This document shows, piece after piece, positions 48,446-57,308 of a stretch of 64,000 nt of DNA (position 1 is the stretch's first letter; the number at the start of each line of letters is the position of its first letter). Under the pieces are notes generated by a model, which was not told where the DNA came from, ran no database searches, and saw nothing but the letters and a program-made list of their open reading frames with translations. The stretch is from Leifsonia sp. 71-9 (lineage in GTDB: Bacteria; Actinomycetota; Actinomycetes; Actinomycetales; Microbacteriaceae): positions 290,066 through 354,065 of the forward strand of contig NZ_MKVJ01000017.1 of assembly GCF_001898805.1 (NCBI RefSeq), given 5' to 3'. A program made the translations under genes and the position numbers.

Positions 48446-50134
48446 ATGGGAGATCTCTTCGGCGGGTACGGGGCGCAGACGGCGCGGCGCCGGCGCGGCC
48501 GGGCGACGCCGTTCGATGAGATGTTCGGGGATGCGCGCCGGGCGCACACCTCCGAGACGCGCCCCGCCTACCGGGAGCTGTTCGCCGCGCTCGCGGCCCT
48601 CACTCAGGAGGAACTGCGGGGCCGCACCGACGCCCTCGCCAGCTCGTACCTGGCGCAGGGGGTGACGTTCGACTTCGCGGGGGAGGAGCGTCCCTTCCCG
48701 CTCGACGCCGTGCCGCGCGTGATCGAGCAGCCCGAGTGGGCGCACATCGAGGCGGGCGTCGGCCAGCGGGTCCGTGCGCTGGAGGCGTTCCTGAGCGACG
48801 TGTACGGCGCCCAGAACGCGGTGCGCGACGGCGTCGTCCCGGCCGGGCTCATCACCTCGTCGGCGCACTTCCACCGCGCGGCCGCGGGTGTCGAGAGCGC
48901 GAACGGGGTGCGCATCCAGGTCTCCGGGATCGACCTCATCCGCGACGAGGTCGGCGACTGGCGGGTGCTCGAGGACAACGTGCGGGTGCCGAGCGGGGTC
49001 AGCTACGTCATCTCCAACCGGCGCGTGATGGCGCAGACGCTGCCCGAGCTGTTCACCTCGATGCGGGTGCGGCCGGTCGGCGACTACCCGTACCGGCTGC
49101 TGCAGGCGCTCAAGGCGAGCGCGCCGGGCGGGATGGAGAACCCGAACGTCGTCGTGCTGACCCCGGGGGTCTACAACTCGGCGTACTTCGAGCACACCCT
49201 CCTGGCCCGCCTGATGGGCGTCGAGCTGGTGGAGGGGCGCGACCTGTTCTGCTCCGCGGGCAAAGTGTGGATGCGGACGACCAGCGGTCCGCAGCGGGTC
49301 GACGTGATCTACCGGCGCATCGACGACGACTTCATCGACCCGCTGCAGTTCCGCGTGGACTCGGTGCTCGGCACTCCCGGCCTCATGCTCGCCGCCCGGC
49401 TCGGCAACGTGACCATCGCGAACGCGGTCGGCAACGGCGTCGCCGACGACAAGCTGGTCTACACGTACGTGCCCGAGCTGATCCGCTACTACCTGGCCGA
49501 GGAGCCGATCCTCCCGAACGTCGACACCTGGCGGCTGGAGGAGCCGGAGGCGCTCGCCGAGGTGCTCGACCGGCTGGACGAGCTGGTGATCAAGCCGGTC
49601 GACGGCTCCGGCGGCAAAGGATTGGTGATCGGGCCGGACGCGTCCCGCCGCGAACTCGCCGACCTGCGCGCCCGGCTGATCGCCGACCCGCGCGGCTGGA
49701 TCGCACAGCCCGTGGTGCAGCTGTCGACCATCCCGACACTGGTGGAGGACGGGATGCGGCCCCGCCACGTCGACCTGCGCCCGTTCGCCGTCAACGACGG
49801 GCGCGACGTCTGGGTGCTGCCCGGCGGACTGACCCGGGTGGCGCTCGCGGAGGGCCAGCTCGTCGTCAACAGCAGTCAGGGCGGCGGGTCGAAGGACACC
49901 TGGGTGGTCGGTCCGGCCGGGAGCGCCGTCGAGACCGAGGACGGTCGGGAGCCTAGGGCGGTCGCCGGGCTCGTCGAGGACCAGGCGGCGGCCCTCCCGC
50001 TGCTCCCGGCTCCGCACGCGCCCGACCACTCGGAGGAGGATGCGCCCCGCGCCGACCAGCAGCAACAGCAACAACAGCAGCAGCAGCAACAGCAGCAGGC
50101 GTGCGCCGACCGGGAGGAGGCGCCAGCATGCTGA
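48446..50134 (+). CDS. Circularly permuted ATP-grasp protein with polyglutamine tail
   Basis: A 562-residue cytoplasmic protein of the circularly permuted type 2 ATP-grasp family (formerly DUF404/DUF407). Signatures: YLAQGVTFDF, SGIDLIRDEVGDWRVLEDNV, VIKPVDGSGGKGLVIGP (nucleotide loop) and PRHVDLRPFAVNDG. ATP-grasp enzymes join a carboxylate to an amine via acyl phosphate. The C-terminus carries 14 glutamines (about residues 538-551). TAGCGT lies 6 bases before the ATG. It heads an operon with alpha-E and transglutaminase genes; this trio is conserved in many bacteria and was predicted to make or process a peptide or amide, but the product is unknown. Confidence 0.9.
   Translation: MGDLFGGYGAQTARRRRGRATPFDEMFGDARRAHTSETRPAYRELFAALAALTQEELRGRTDALASSYLAQGVTFDFAGEERPFPLDAVPRVIEQPEWAHIEAGVGQRVRALEAFLSDVYGAQNAVRDGVVPAGLITSSAHFHRAAAGVESANGVRIQVSGIDLIRDEVGDWRVLEDNVRVPSGVSYVISNRRVMAQTLPELFTSMRVRPVGDYPYRLLQALKASAPGGMENPNVVVLTPGVYNSAYFEHTLLARLMGVELVEGRDLFCSAGKVWMRTTSGPQRVDVIYRRIDDDFIDPLQFRVDSVLGTPGLMLAARLGNVTIANAVGNGVADDKLVYTYVPELIRYYLAEEPILPNVDTWRLEEPEALAEVLDRLDELVIKPVDGSGGKGLVIGPDASRRELADLRARLIADPRGWIAQPVVQLSTIPTLVEDGMRPRHVDLRPFAVNDGRDVWVLPGGLTRVALAEGQLVVNSSQGGGSKDTWVVGPAGSAVETEDGREPRAVAGLVEDQAAALPLLPAPHAPDHSEEDAPRADQQQQQQQQQQQQQQACADREEAPAC
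50057..50098 (+). repeat. CAG/CAA trinucleotide tract coding 14 glutamines
   Basis: Fourteen consecutive Gln codons (mix of CAG and CAA) near the 3' end of the ATP-grasp gene, flanked by acidic residues. The mixed codons show it is not a fresh single-unit expansion, yet the tract is prone to slippage. Confidence 0.98.
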
Positions 50135-51054
50135 GCCGCATCGCCTCCTCGCTCTTCTGGATCGGTCGCTACATCGAGCGCAGCGACGGCACGGCGCGCA
50201 TCCTGGACGTGCACCTCCAGCTGCTCCTCGAGGACCCCTGGATCGACGAGGACACCGCCTGCCGCTCCCTGCTCGGCGTGATGGGCAGCGACGCGCCCGA
50301 GGGTGCGCTCGCCCGGGAGGACGTCCTGCGCATCCTCGCCGTCGACCGCGGCGCCCCCGCCTCCATCGTCTACTCGCTCGGCGCCGCCCGCGAGAACGCC
50401 CGCCGCGCCCGCGAGATCGTCTCCACCGAGCTGTGGGAGTGCCTCAACACGACCGCCGCGCGGATGCCGCGCCGGGTCACGAGCGACAAGGTGCACGAGT
50501 TCTTCACCTGGGTCCGGGACCGCACGGCGCTCGCCGTGGGGATCATGGAGTCCGGGGCCAGCCGCGACGAGGCGTGGCACTTCTTCACGCTGGGCCGCAG
50601 CCTGGAGCGCGCCGACATGACCGCGCGGCTGCTCGCGACCCGCTCGCTCACCGAGGCCAGCGGGCCGAGCTGGACGACCATCCTCCGCTCCTGCGGCGCC
50701 TACGAGGCCTACCTGCGGACCTACCGGGGCGTGCCCTCCGCGCGCAACGCCGCGGAGTTCCTCCTGCACGACCGGCTGTTCCCGCGGTCGATCCTCTACT
50801 CGATCGCGGGCGCGGTCGACAGCCTGCGTGACATCGAGCCGCGCACCGAGCGCGCCGGGGTGTCCGACCGGGCCGTGCGGCTGCTCGGCCAGGTGCAGAG
50901 CGAGCTGGAGTTCCGGCCGGTCGCCGACGTGATCGACGACCTGCCCGCCTACATGTCCGCGATCCAGGATGCGACGAGCGCGGCGACGGCGGCCGTCACG
51001 CAGCGCTACTTCCCGGAGCACGCGGCGCCGAGCTGGATCGGGGAGAGGGTATGA
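50128..51054 (+). CDS. Alpha-E domain protein
   Basis: A 308-residue all-helical protein: MLSRIASSLFWIGRYIERSD at the N-terminus, then AARENARRAREIVSTELWEC and HFFTLGRSLERADMTARLLA. These Arg/Glu-rich helices define the alpha-E family. It overlaps the ATP-grasp gene by 7 bases and the transglutaminase gene by 4, so the three are co-translated. AGGAGG is 8 bases before ATG 50128. Predicted partner of the ATP-grasp enzyme. Confidence 0.92.
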   Translation: MLSRIASSLFWIGRYIERSDGTARILDVHLQLLLEDPWIDEDTACRSLLGVMGSDAPEGALAREDVLRILAVDRGAPASIVYSLGAARENARRAREIVSTELWECLNTTAARMPRRVTSDKVHEFFTWVRDRTALAVGIMESGASRDEAWHFFTLGRSLERADMTARLLATRSLTEASGPSWTTILRSCGAYEAYLRTYRGVPSARNAAEFLLHDRLFPRSILYSIAGAVDSLRDIEPRTERAGVSDRAVRLLGQVQSELEFRPVADVIDDLPAYMSAIQDATSAATAAVTQRYFPEHAAPSWIGERV

Positions 51055-51911
51055 AGCGGCTCCGGGTCACCCACTCGACGGGCTACCGCTACGACGGCGA
51101 GGTCACTGCGTCGTACAACGAGGCGCGCATGCTCCCGCTCTCGGGGGAACGGCAGCTGGTGCTGCACGCCTCCCTCGACGTGCAGCCGGTGTCGTCGCAC
51201 CACCAGTACACGGACTACTGGGGCACACGGGTGCTCGCCTTCGACGTGCTCGACCCGCACCGGGAGCTGACGATCACGGCGAGCAGCCTGGTGGAGGTGC
51301 TGGAGGCGCCGCATCCCGTCGCCGGCCTCGGCTGGGACGAGCTGCAGGCGGCCGTGCAGCGCTCGGGGGAGTGCGTGCAGCAGCTGCGGCAGACGGAGCT
51401 GACGGCGCCGCCCGCGTCGCTCGTCGCGTTGGCCTCGACCGCAGCAGCTGCGGCAGCCGAGGGCGGTGCGGACGACCCGTGCTCCGCGGCGCGCGCGATC
51501 GTCGCGGCCGTGGGCGATGGGATGGCGTACGTCAGCGGCGTCACCGGCGTGCGCACCACGGCCGCGGAGGCGTGGGAATCGCGCAGCGGGGTGTGCCAGG
51601 ACATCGCGCACGTCGCCATCGGCGCGCTGCGCTCGGCGGGCATCCCGGCCCGCTACGTCTCGGGCTACCTGCACCCGAAGGCGGAGGCCGCGATCGGCGA
51701 GACCGTGACGGGCGAGTCGCACGCGTGGGTCGAGTGGTACTGCGGCTCCTGGCACGGCTACGACCCTACGAACGGCATCGACATCGGCGACCGCCACGTG
51801 CGCGTCGGCCACGGCCGCGACTACACGGACGTCACGCCCCTGCGCGGCGTCTTCGCGGGCGGCGGCGGCTCCGAACTATTCGTCTCGGTGTCCATCACCC
51901 GCGAGGCCTGA
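51051..51911 (+). CDS. Transglutaminase-like cysteine peptidase
   Basis: A 286-residue protein. An N-terminal beta domain (RVTHSTGYRYDGEVTASYNE) precedes the transglutaminase core with Cys182 in RSGVCQDIAH, His224 in GESHAWVEW and Asp238 in GYDPTNG, a complete triad. In this family, members usually act as proteases or amidases instead of cross-linkers. It is last in the ATP-grasp/alpha-E operon and may trim or release the product. The end is followed by a long inverted repeat. Confidence 0.93.
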   Translation: MKRLRVTHSTGYRYDGEVTASYNEARMLPLSGERQLVLHASLDVQPVSSHHQYTDYWGTRVLAFDVLDPHRELTITASSLVEVLEAPHPVAGLGWDELQAAVQRSGECVQQLRQTELTAPPASLVALASTAAAAAAEGGADDPCSAARAIVAAVGDGMAYVSGVTGVRTTAAEAWESRSGVCQDIAHVAIGALRSAGIPARYVSGYLHPKAEAAIGETVTGESHAWVEWYCGSWHGYDPTNGIDIGDRHVRVGHGRDYTDVTPLRGVFAGGGGSELFVSVSITREA

Positions 51912-51919
51912 TCTTGACC

Positions 51920-51979
51920 CCGAGGTTCACGAAGTGGCGCTCATTCCCGCCCGGATGAGCGCCACTTCGTGAACCTCGG
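51920..51979. repeat. Long perfect inverted repeat, 25-base arms, 10-base loop
   Basis: Arms at 51920-51944 and 51955-51979 are exact complements; the left arm begins CCGAGGTTCACGAAGTGGCG. It fills the gap between the convergent transglutaminase and PucR genes, where it can act as a bidirectional terminator. No T-runs. Compare 39291-39352. Confidence 0.95.
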
Positions 51980-52002
51980 CGGGTCTGGAGGGGAAGGCGC
52001 GC

Positions 52003-53484
52003 TCAGGCGGTCGCGCGGAGCGCCGCGTAGAGGTCGGCACGGGCGGCGAAGCCGCTGAGGTCGCGGCCGAGCAGTCGCTCCGCCTCGGCCACGCGGGCCC
52101 GCAGGGTGTGCCGGTGGATGCCGAGGCGGCGCGCGGCGATGTCGTAGACGCCGTCGCTGTCGAGCCAGGTGCGCAGGAGGTCGGTCAGGGCGGGGTCGGC
52201 CGCGGTCAGCGGAGCGAGGGCGGTCTGCGCGACGGCGCGGGCGTCGGGTGTCTGCAACAGGGCGAGCATCCCGGCCGCGGCGACGTCGTCGAACGAGGGC
52301 ACCGGAGCCTTCGGGGTCGCCCGCTGGCGCGCCACCTCGGCCTGGGCCAGGGCGGTCGGGAGGTCGGCGAGCGCGCTCGGCGCCGAGGTGCCGCCACGGA
52401 GGTCGAACCGGGAGGCGGCCGCCGGCCCGGTCGCGGTGGCGGAGGGGGCGGAGGGATCTCCTGCGTCCGACTCGACGAGCACCAGCTCCTGTCCGTCGCG
52501 GGCGAAGAACCCGTCCGAGTGCGATTCCAGCCAGTCCGCCGCGGCCGTGAGGGCGGTCCCGGCGAGCACGGTCACGCGCACCGGCGCCTCCGGCAGGGGG
52601 CCCAGCACCGGCTCGGCCACGGACTCCGCGAGAGCCCGCTCGCCCGCGATCAGCGCCCGCCAGACGGAGGTGCGGAGCCGCGCGCGGGCGGCGTCGGTGG
52701 CGCGGCTCTGCTCGAGCGCCAGCCCGGCCAGGGCCACGACGCCGGTGACGACCTGCTGGGCGGCCGGGTCGAGCCCCTCGGAGCCGATCGCGAGCACGCC
52801 GCGCAGGCATCCGGCGGCCCCGAGCGTCTGCAGCGCGAACGCACCGGCTTCGGTGACGACCGAACCGGCCGCGCGACGACGGCTGCGCAGCAGCGGGTCC
52901 GCCGCAGCGACCAGCGCCTCCCGTGACGCCGCGGAGACCGCACCGGAGGGGGAGACACGGTCGAGCGCGCCGTCCGCCCCGATCAGCGCGACGGGGCGCT
53001 CGATCTGCCGGGCGAGTTCGGTGAGCACCGCCGCGAGCGGGTCGGGCCGCAGCGCCGCGAGCGAGATGGCGCGGGAGGCGCGGAGCGCCCAGGTGCTGCG
53101 GGCGTACGCGTCGGCGGCGACCCGGTCGGCGATGAACCGCGCGATCGCGATGAAGGGGGTGCGGTACGGCACCTCGAACAGCGGGAGGCCGTGCCGCGTG
53201 CATGCCTCGAGCAGCGCATCCGGCGTCCCGGCGCGCACGACCTCCGTGCCGAAGCCGAGGGCGGCGACACCGTGCTCCGCCAGGCGGGCGACGTAGGCGT
53301 CGATCTCGTCGGGCGCCTTGGTGATGAGCAGCACCTGCCCGGGGGAGAGGAACGGCGTCGGGTCGGGCAGCTCGGAGCTGTGCGCCCACGGCACGAGCGT
53401 CTCGGGATCGCCGACACCGGGGTCGGTGAGGAGCGTGAGGTCCAGCTCGGGACGGGCGAGGAGCTGAGCGAGGGTGGCGGGCAT
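52003..53484 (-). CDS. PucR-family regulator of the GABA cluster
   Basis: A 493-residue regulator. The N-terminal PucR domain (about 1-125, TLAQLLARPELDLTLLTDPG) is followed by a GGDEF-like/CdaR middle and a C-terminal helix-turn-helix (about 430-485, YDIAARRLGIHRHTLRARVA). It is divergent from gabT with a 95-base gap, so it should activate the aminotransferase operon, as PucR-type GabR proteins do in Corynebacterium and Bacillus relatives. Effector probably GABA or a related amine. Confidence 0.88.
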   Translation of the reverse strand: MPATLAQLLARPELDLTLLTDPGVGDPETLVPWAHSSELPDPTPFLSPGQVLLITKAPDEIDAYVARLAEHGVAALGFGTEVVRAGTPDALLEACTRHGLPLFEVPYRTPFIAIARFIADRVAADAYARSTWALRASRAISLAALRPDPLAAVLTELARQIERPVALIGADGALDRVSPSGAVSAASREALVAAADPLLRSRRRAAGSVVTEAGAFALQTLGAAGCLRGVLAIGSEGLDPAAQQVVTGVVALAGLALEQSRATDAARARLRTSVWRALIAGERALAESVAEPVLGPLPEAPVRVTVLAGTALTAAADWLESHSDGFFARDGQELVLVESDAGDPSAPSATATGPAAASRFDLRGGTSAPSALADLPTALAQAEVARQRATPKAPVPSFDDVAAAGMLALLQTPDARAVAQTALAPLTAADPALTDLLRTWLDSDGVYDIAARRLGIHRHTLRARVAEAERLLGRDLSGFAARADLYAALRATA

Positions 53485-53538
53485 CGGTGCCTTCCGATCT
53501 GACAGGGTGTCGAATCCGACTCAACGAATTGTACGGGT

Positions 53539-53549
53539 TGTCCAGGACA
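53539..53549. promoter_or_regulatory. Palindrome in the pucR/gabT promoter gap
   Basis: TGTCC-A-GGACA, a perfect 5-1-5 inverted repeat 19 bases upstream of the TACGAT hexamer of gabT. It overlaps the expected -35 zone. Candidate site for the divergent PucR regulator. Confidence 0.45.
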
Positions 53550-53579
53550 GCACCGCGCCGCGCTCCTTACGATGCCGCC

Positions 53580-54941
53580 ATGACCATCACCGACCCCGCC
53601 ATCAGCACACCCGTCGGCGGACCTACGCTCCCGCAGGAGCGCCGGCTCGTCACCCCGATCCCCGGCCCCGAGTCGCGCAAGCGCTCCGAGCGCAAATCGC
53701 GCGCCGTCGCCGCCGGTGTGGGTGCCACCATCCCCGTCTACACCGTCGCCGCGGGCGGAGGGGTCATCGTCGACGTCGACGGCAACTCGCTCATCGACCT
53801 CGGCTCCGGCATCGCCGTGACCGGCGTCGGCAACTCGGCCCCCCGCGTGGTCGAGGCCGTCACCGCGCAGGTCGCCGCGTTCACGCACACCTGCTTCACG
53901 GTCGCCCCGTACGACTCCTACGTCGACGTCGCCGAGGCGCTCAACCGCCTCACCCCCGGCGACCACGAGAAGCGCAGCGCCCTCTTCAACTCCGGCGCGG
54001 AGGCGGTGGAGAACGCGGTCAAGATCGCGCGCCACTACACCGGCAAGCAGGCCGTCGTCGCGTTCGATCACGCGTACCACGGCCGCACCAACCTCACGAT
54101 GGGCCTGACGGCGAAGAACCAGCCGTACAAGAACGGCTTCGGCCCGTTCGCCCCCGAGATCTACCGCGCACCGCTCAGCTACCCGCTGCGCGACGGCGGC
54201 CTCTCCGGCGCCGAGGCCGCGAAGCGCGCCATCACGATGATCGAGAAGCAGATCGGCGCGAGCAACCTCGCCGCGATCATCATCGAGCCGATCCAGGGCG
54301 AGGGCGGCTTCATCGTCCCGGCCGACGGCTTCCTCCCGGCCCTGCAGGCCTGGGCGAGCGCCAACGGCGTCGTCTTCATCGCCGACGAGGTGCAGACCGG
54401 CTTCGCCCGCACCGGCACCATGTTCGCCTCCGAGCAGTTCGGCCTCGTGCCCGACCTCATCGTCACCGCCAAGGGCATCGCCGGCGGCCTGCCCCTCTCG
54501 GCCGTCACCGGTCGCGCCGAGATCATGGACGCGCCGCACGTCGGCGGCCTCGGCGGCACCTACGGCGGCAACCCGCTCGCCTGCGTCGCCGCCCTCGCCG
54601 CGATCGAGACCTACGAGCAGGACGGCCTGGTCGAGCGCGCCCGCCAGATCGGCGACATCCTCTTCGAGAAGCTCGGCGCCCTGCGCGACGCCGACCCGCG
54701 CGTCGCCGAGGTGCGCGGCCGCGGGGCGATGGTCGCCATCGAGCTCGTCGACGCCGAGACCGGGGAGCCGGACGCCGCGCTGACCTCGAAGGTCGCCGCG
54801 GCCGCCCACGCCGCCGGTGTCGTGCTGCTCACCTGCGGCACCTACGGCAACGTGATCCGCTTCCTGCCGCCGCTCAGCATCCCGGACCACCTCCTCATCG
54901 AGGGGCTGGACGTCGTCGCGGAGGCGGTGGCCAACGCATGA
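53580..54941 (+). CDS. gabT: 4-aminobutyrate aminotransferase
   Basis: A 453-residue class III PLP aminotransferase. FNSGAEAVENAVKIAR binds the phosphate, DHAYHGRTN stacks on the cofactor, Asp269 in IADEVQTGFARTG holds the ring nitrogen, and Lys298 in LIVTAKGIAGG forms the Schiff base. It transfers the amino group of GABA (or a similar amine) to 2-oxoglutarate, giving succinate semialdehyde. TACGAT lies 6 bases before the ATG, so the message is probably leaderless. It overlaps gabD by 4 bases. Confidence 0.92.
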   Translation: MTITDPAISTPVGGPTLPQERRLVTPIPGPESRKRSERKSRAVAAGVGATIPVYTVAAGGGVIVDVDGNSLIDLGSGIAVTGVGNSAPRVVEAVTAQVAAFTHTCFTVAPYDSYVDVAEALNRLTPGDHEKRSALFNSGAEAVENAVKIARHYTGKQAVVAFDHAYHGRTNLTMGLTAKNQPYKNGFGPFAPEIYRAPLSYPLRDGGLSGAEAAKRAITMIEKQIGASNLAAIIIEPIQGEGGFIVPADGFLPALQAWASANGVVFIADEVQTGFARTGTMFASEQFGLVPDLIVTAKGIAGGLPLSAVTGRAEIMDAPHVGGLGGTYGGNPLACVAALAAIETYEQDGLVERARQIGDILFEKLGALRDADPRVAEVRGRGAMVAIELVDAETGEPDAALTSKVAAAAHAAGVVLLTCGTYGNVIRFLPPLSIPDHLLIEGLDVVAEAVANA

Positions 54942-56425
54942 GCGCCGTCGACACCGCCCCCGAGCTGACGACCCGCGAGAGCGAGCTGCTCGCCCGCGTT
55001 CCCGACGGCCTGTTCATCGCGGGCCGCTGGGAGGCCGGCGCCCAGGACCCGATTCAGGTCCAGGACCCGGCCACCGGCCGCGTGATCAAGCGCATCGCCA
55101 ACGCGCGCCCGGAGGACGGCATCCGTGCTCTGGACGCGGCCGCCGAGGCGGCGGAGGCGTGGGCGGCGACCCCGCCCCGCACCCGCGCCGAGATCCTCCG
55201 CCGCGCGTTCGACCTGCTGCAGGAGCGCCGCGACGACTTCGCGCTGCTGATGACCCTCGAGATGGGCAAGCCGCTCGCCGAGGCCAACGGCGAGGTCACC
55301 TACGGCGGCGAGTTCCTCCGCTGGTTCTCCGAGGAGGCCGTGCGCATCGCCGGCCGCTACGGCTCGAACCCCGAGGGCACCGGCACCATGGTCGTCTCGC
55401 AGCGCCCGGTCGGCCCGTGCTTCTTCATCACGCCGTGGAACTTCCCGCTCGCGATGGCGACCCGCAAGATCGCGCCGGCGCTGGCCGCCGGCTGCACGGT
55501 CGTCATCAAGCCGGCCGAGCTGACCCCGCTCACCACGCTGTTCTTCGCCCAGCTGCTCGCCGATGCCGGCGTGCCGGACGGTGTGGTCAACGTCATCCCG
55601 ACGTCGACCTCCGGTGCCGTCTCGGCCCCGATCATCGCCGACCCGCGCCTGCGCAAGCTCTCGTTCACCGGCTCCACGCCGGTCGGCCGCGCGCTGCTCG
55701 CCCAGGCGGGCCAGAACGTGCTCCGCACCTCGATGGAGCTCGGCGGCAACGCCCCGTTCGTCGTCTTCGAGGACGCCGACCTCGGCAAGGCGGTCGAGGG
55801 CGCGATGCTCGCGAAGTTCCGCAACATGGGCCAGGCCTGCACCGCGGCCAACCGGTTCATCGTGCACGAGTCGATCGCGGAGGAGTTCGCGGCCCGCGTC
55901 ACCGAGCGCGTGAACGCGCTGCGCGTCGGCCGCGGCACCGACGAGGGCGTCACCCTCGGTCCGCTGATCGACGACCGCGCGGTCGCCTCGATGGCGGCCC
56001 TGGTCGACGACGCCGTCTCGCGCGGCGCCCGCGTGCTCACCGGCGGCGCGGCCCCCGAGAGCGACGGCTTCTTCTTCGAGCCGACCGTCATCACCGACAT
56101 CCAGCCCGGCAGCGAGATCCTCCGCGAGGAGATCTTCGGGCCGATCCTGGCGATCTCGACCTTCTCCACCGAGCAGGAGGCCGTGGAGCGCGCCAACGAG
56201 ACCGAGTACGGACTCGTCGGCTACGTCTTCACCCAGGACCTCGCCCGCGGCCAGCGCCTGATCGACAGCGTCGACACCGGCATGATGGGCCTCAACACCG
56301 GCCTCGTCTCCAACGCCGCCGCGCCGTTCGGCGGCGTGAAGCAGTCGGGTCTCGGCCGCGAGGGCGGGCTCGAGGGCATCCACGAGTACCTGAGCACGAA
56401 GTACACGCTCATCCCGGCGAGCTGA
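54938..56425 (+). CDS. gabD: Succinate-semialdehyde dehydrogenase
   Basis: A 495-residue aldehyde dehydrogenase. ITPWNFPLAMATRKIAPALA shapes the cofactor site, Glu267 in MELGGNAPF is the general base and Cys301 in GQACTAANR the nucleophile. The family is NAD(P)-dependent succinate-semialdehyde dehydrogenase, matching the product of the overlapping gabT gene (ATGA overlap). It oxidises succinate semialdehyde to succinate for the TCA cycle. Confidence 0.92.
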   Translation: MSAVDTAPELTTRESELLARVPDGLFIAGRWEAGAQDPIQVQDPATGRVIKRIANARPEDGIRALDAAAEAAEAWAATPPRTRAEILRRAFDLLQERRDDFALLMTLEMGKPLAEANGEVTYGGEFLRWFSEEAVRIAGRYGSNPEGTGTMVVSQRPVGPCFFITPWNFPLAMATRKIAPALAAGCTVVIKPAELTPLTTLFFAQLLADAGVPDGVVNVIPTSTSGAVSAPIIADPRLRKLSFTGSTPVGRALLAQAGQNVLRTSMELGGNAPFVVFEDADLGKAVEGAMLAKFRNMGQACTAANRFIVHESIAEEFAARVTERVNALRVGRGTDEGVTLGPLIDDRAVASMAALVDDAVSRGARVLTGGAAPESDGFFFEPTVITDIQPGSEILREEIFGPILAISTFSTEQEAVERANETEYGLVGYVFTQDLARGQRLIDSVDTGMMGLNTGLVSNAAAPFGGVKQSGLGREGGLEGIHEYLSTKYTLIPAS

Positions 56426-56426
56426 C

Positions 56427-57296
56427 ATGACCACCACGACTCCACCGCGCATCCTCGTCGGCTATACGGCGACGCCGGCCGGCGAGGACGCCCTCGCCGC
56501 GGCATCGGCCCTCGCGGGCTCGATCGGTGCGCGGCTGGACGTCGTGGTGGTGCTGCCCATGAACTCGCGGCCGTCGATCGTCCCGAACGATCCCGGCTAC
56601 GACGCGCTCCTGCGCGAAACCGCGGAGGGCTGGCTCGCCGACGCCCGCTCCCGCATCCCGGACCAGGTGCCGTCGCGCGAGAGGGTCGTCTACGGCGACT
56701 CCCTCGCCGGCGGGATCCTCACAGCCGCCGAGGCAGGCCGTGCCGCGCTCATCGTCGTGGGTGCAGCGCGGGACGGCCTGCTCGGTCGATTCACGGTCGG
56801 CTCGGTCGCGGGCTCGCTGCTGCACGCCTCGCCCATCCCGGTGATGCTGGCGCCGCAGGGCTCGCGCGAGACGGCCGCACCGCTCGGCCGCGTGACCGGC
56901 ATGGTCGGCACGCGCGAGGGCGCCGACGCCGTGCTCGCCACGAGTGCGCGCCTCTCCGCCGCGGGCCGCGCGCCCCTGCGTCTCGTCTCCCTGCTCGCCC
57001 TCGACCTCCCGGGGGTGGATGCGGCCAAGGCGCGCGTGAGCGAGCACCACGCCGCCGCCGTGCTCCAGGAGGCGCGCGCGGCACTCCCCGACGGCGTCGA
57101 GGCGACCGCCTTCGTCGCTCCCGGCGACAGCATCTCGCACGCCGTCGCCTCCCTCGACTGGCGGCCCGGCGAGGTCGTCGTCGTCGGCTCCAGCCGCCTC
57201 GCGCAGCAGAGCCGACTGTTCCTGGGCACCACCGCGGCCACGATGCTGCGCGAACTGCCCGTCCCCATGATCGTCGTGCCCCGCGCGGCCCAGTAG
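56427..57296 (+). CDS. Tandem universal stress protein (UspA)
   Basis: A 289-residue protein of two UspA domains, about 5-145 and 152-287. Each ends with the ATP-loop pattern G-x2-G-x9-G(S/T): VVGAARDGLLGRFTVGSVAG in the first and VVGSSRLAQQSRLFLGTTAA in the second. It follows gabD by one base and precedes the permease, so it belongs to the amine-use operon. Usp proteins are often linked to transporters, but the role here is unknown. Confidence 0.88.
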   Translation: MTTTTPPRILVGYTATPAGEDALAAASALAGSIGARLDVVVVLPMNSRPSIVPNDPGYDALLRETAEGWLADARSRIPDQVPSRERVVYGDSLAGGILTAAEAGRAALIVVGAARDGLLGRFTVGSVAGSLLHASPIPVMLAPQGSRETAAPLGRVTGMVGTREGADAVLATSARLSAAGRAPLRLVSLLALDLPGVDAAKARVSEHHAAAVLQEARAALPDGVEATAFVAPGDSISHAVASLDWRPGEVVVVGSSRLAQQSRLFLGTTAATMLRELPVPMIVVPRAAQ

Positions 57297-57308
57297 GAGT
57301 ACCACCGA

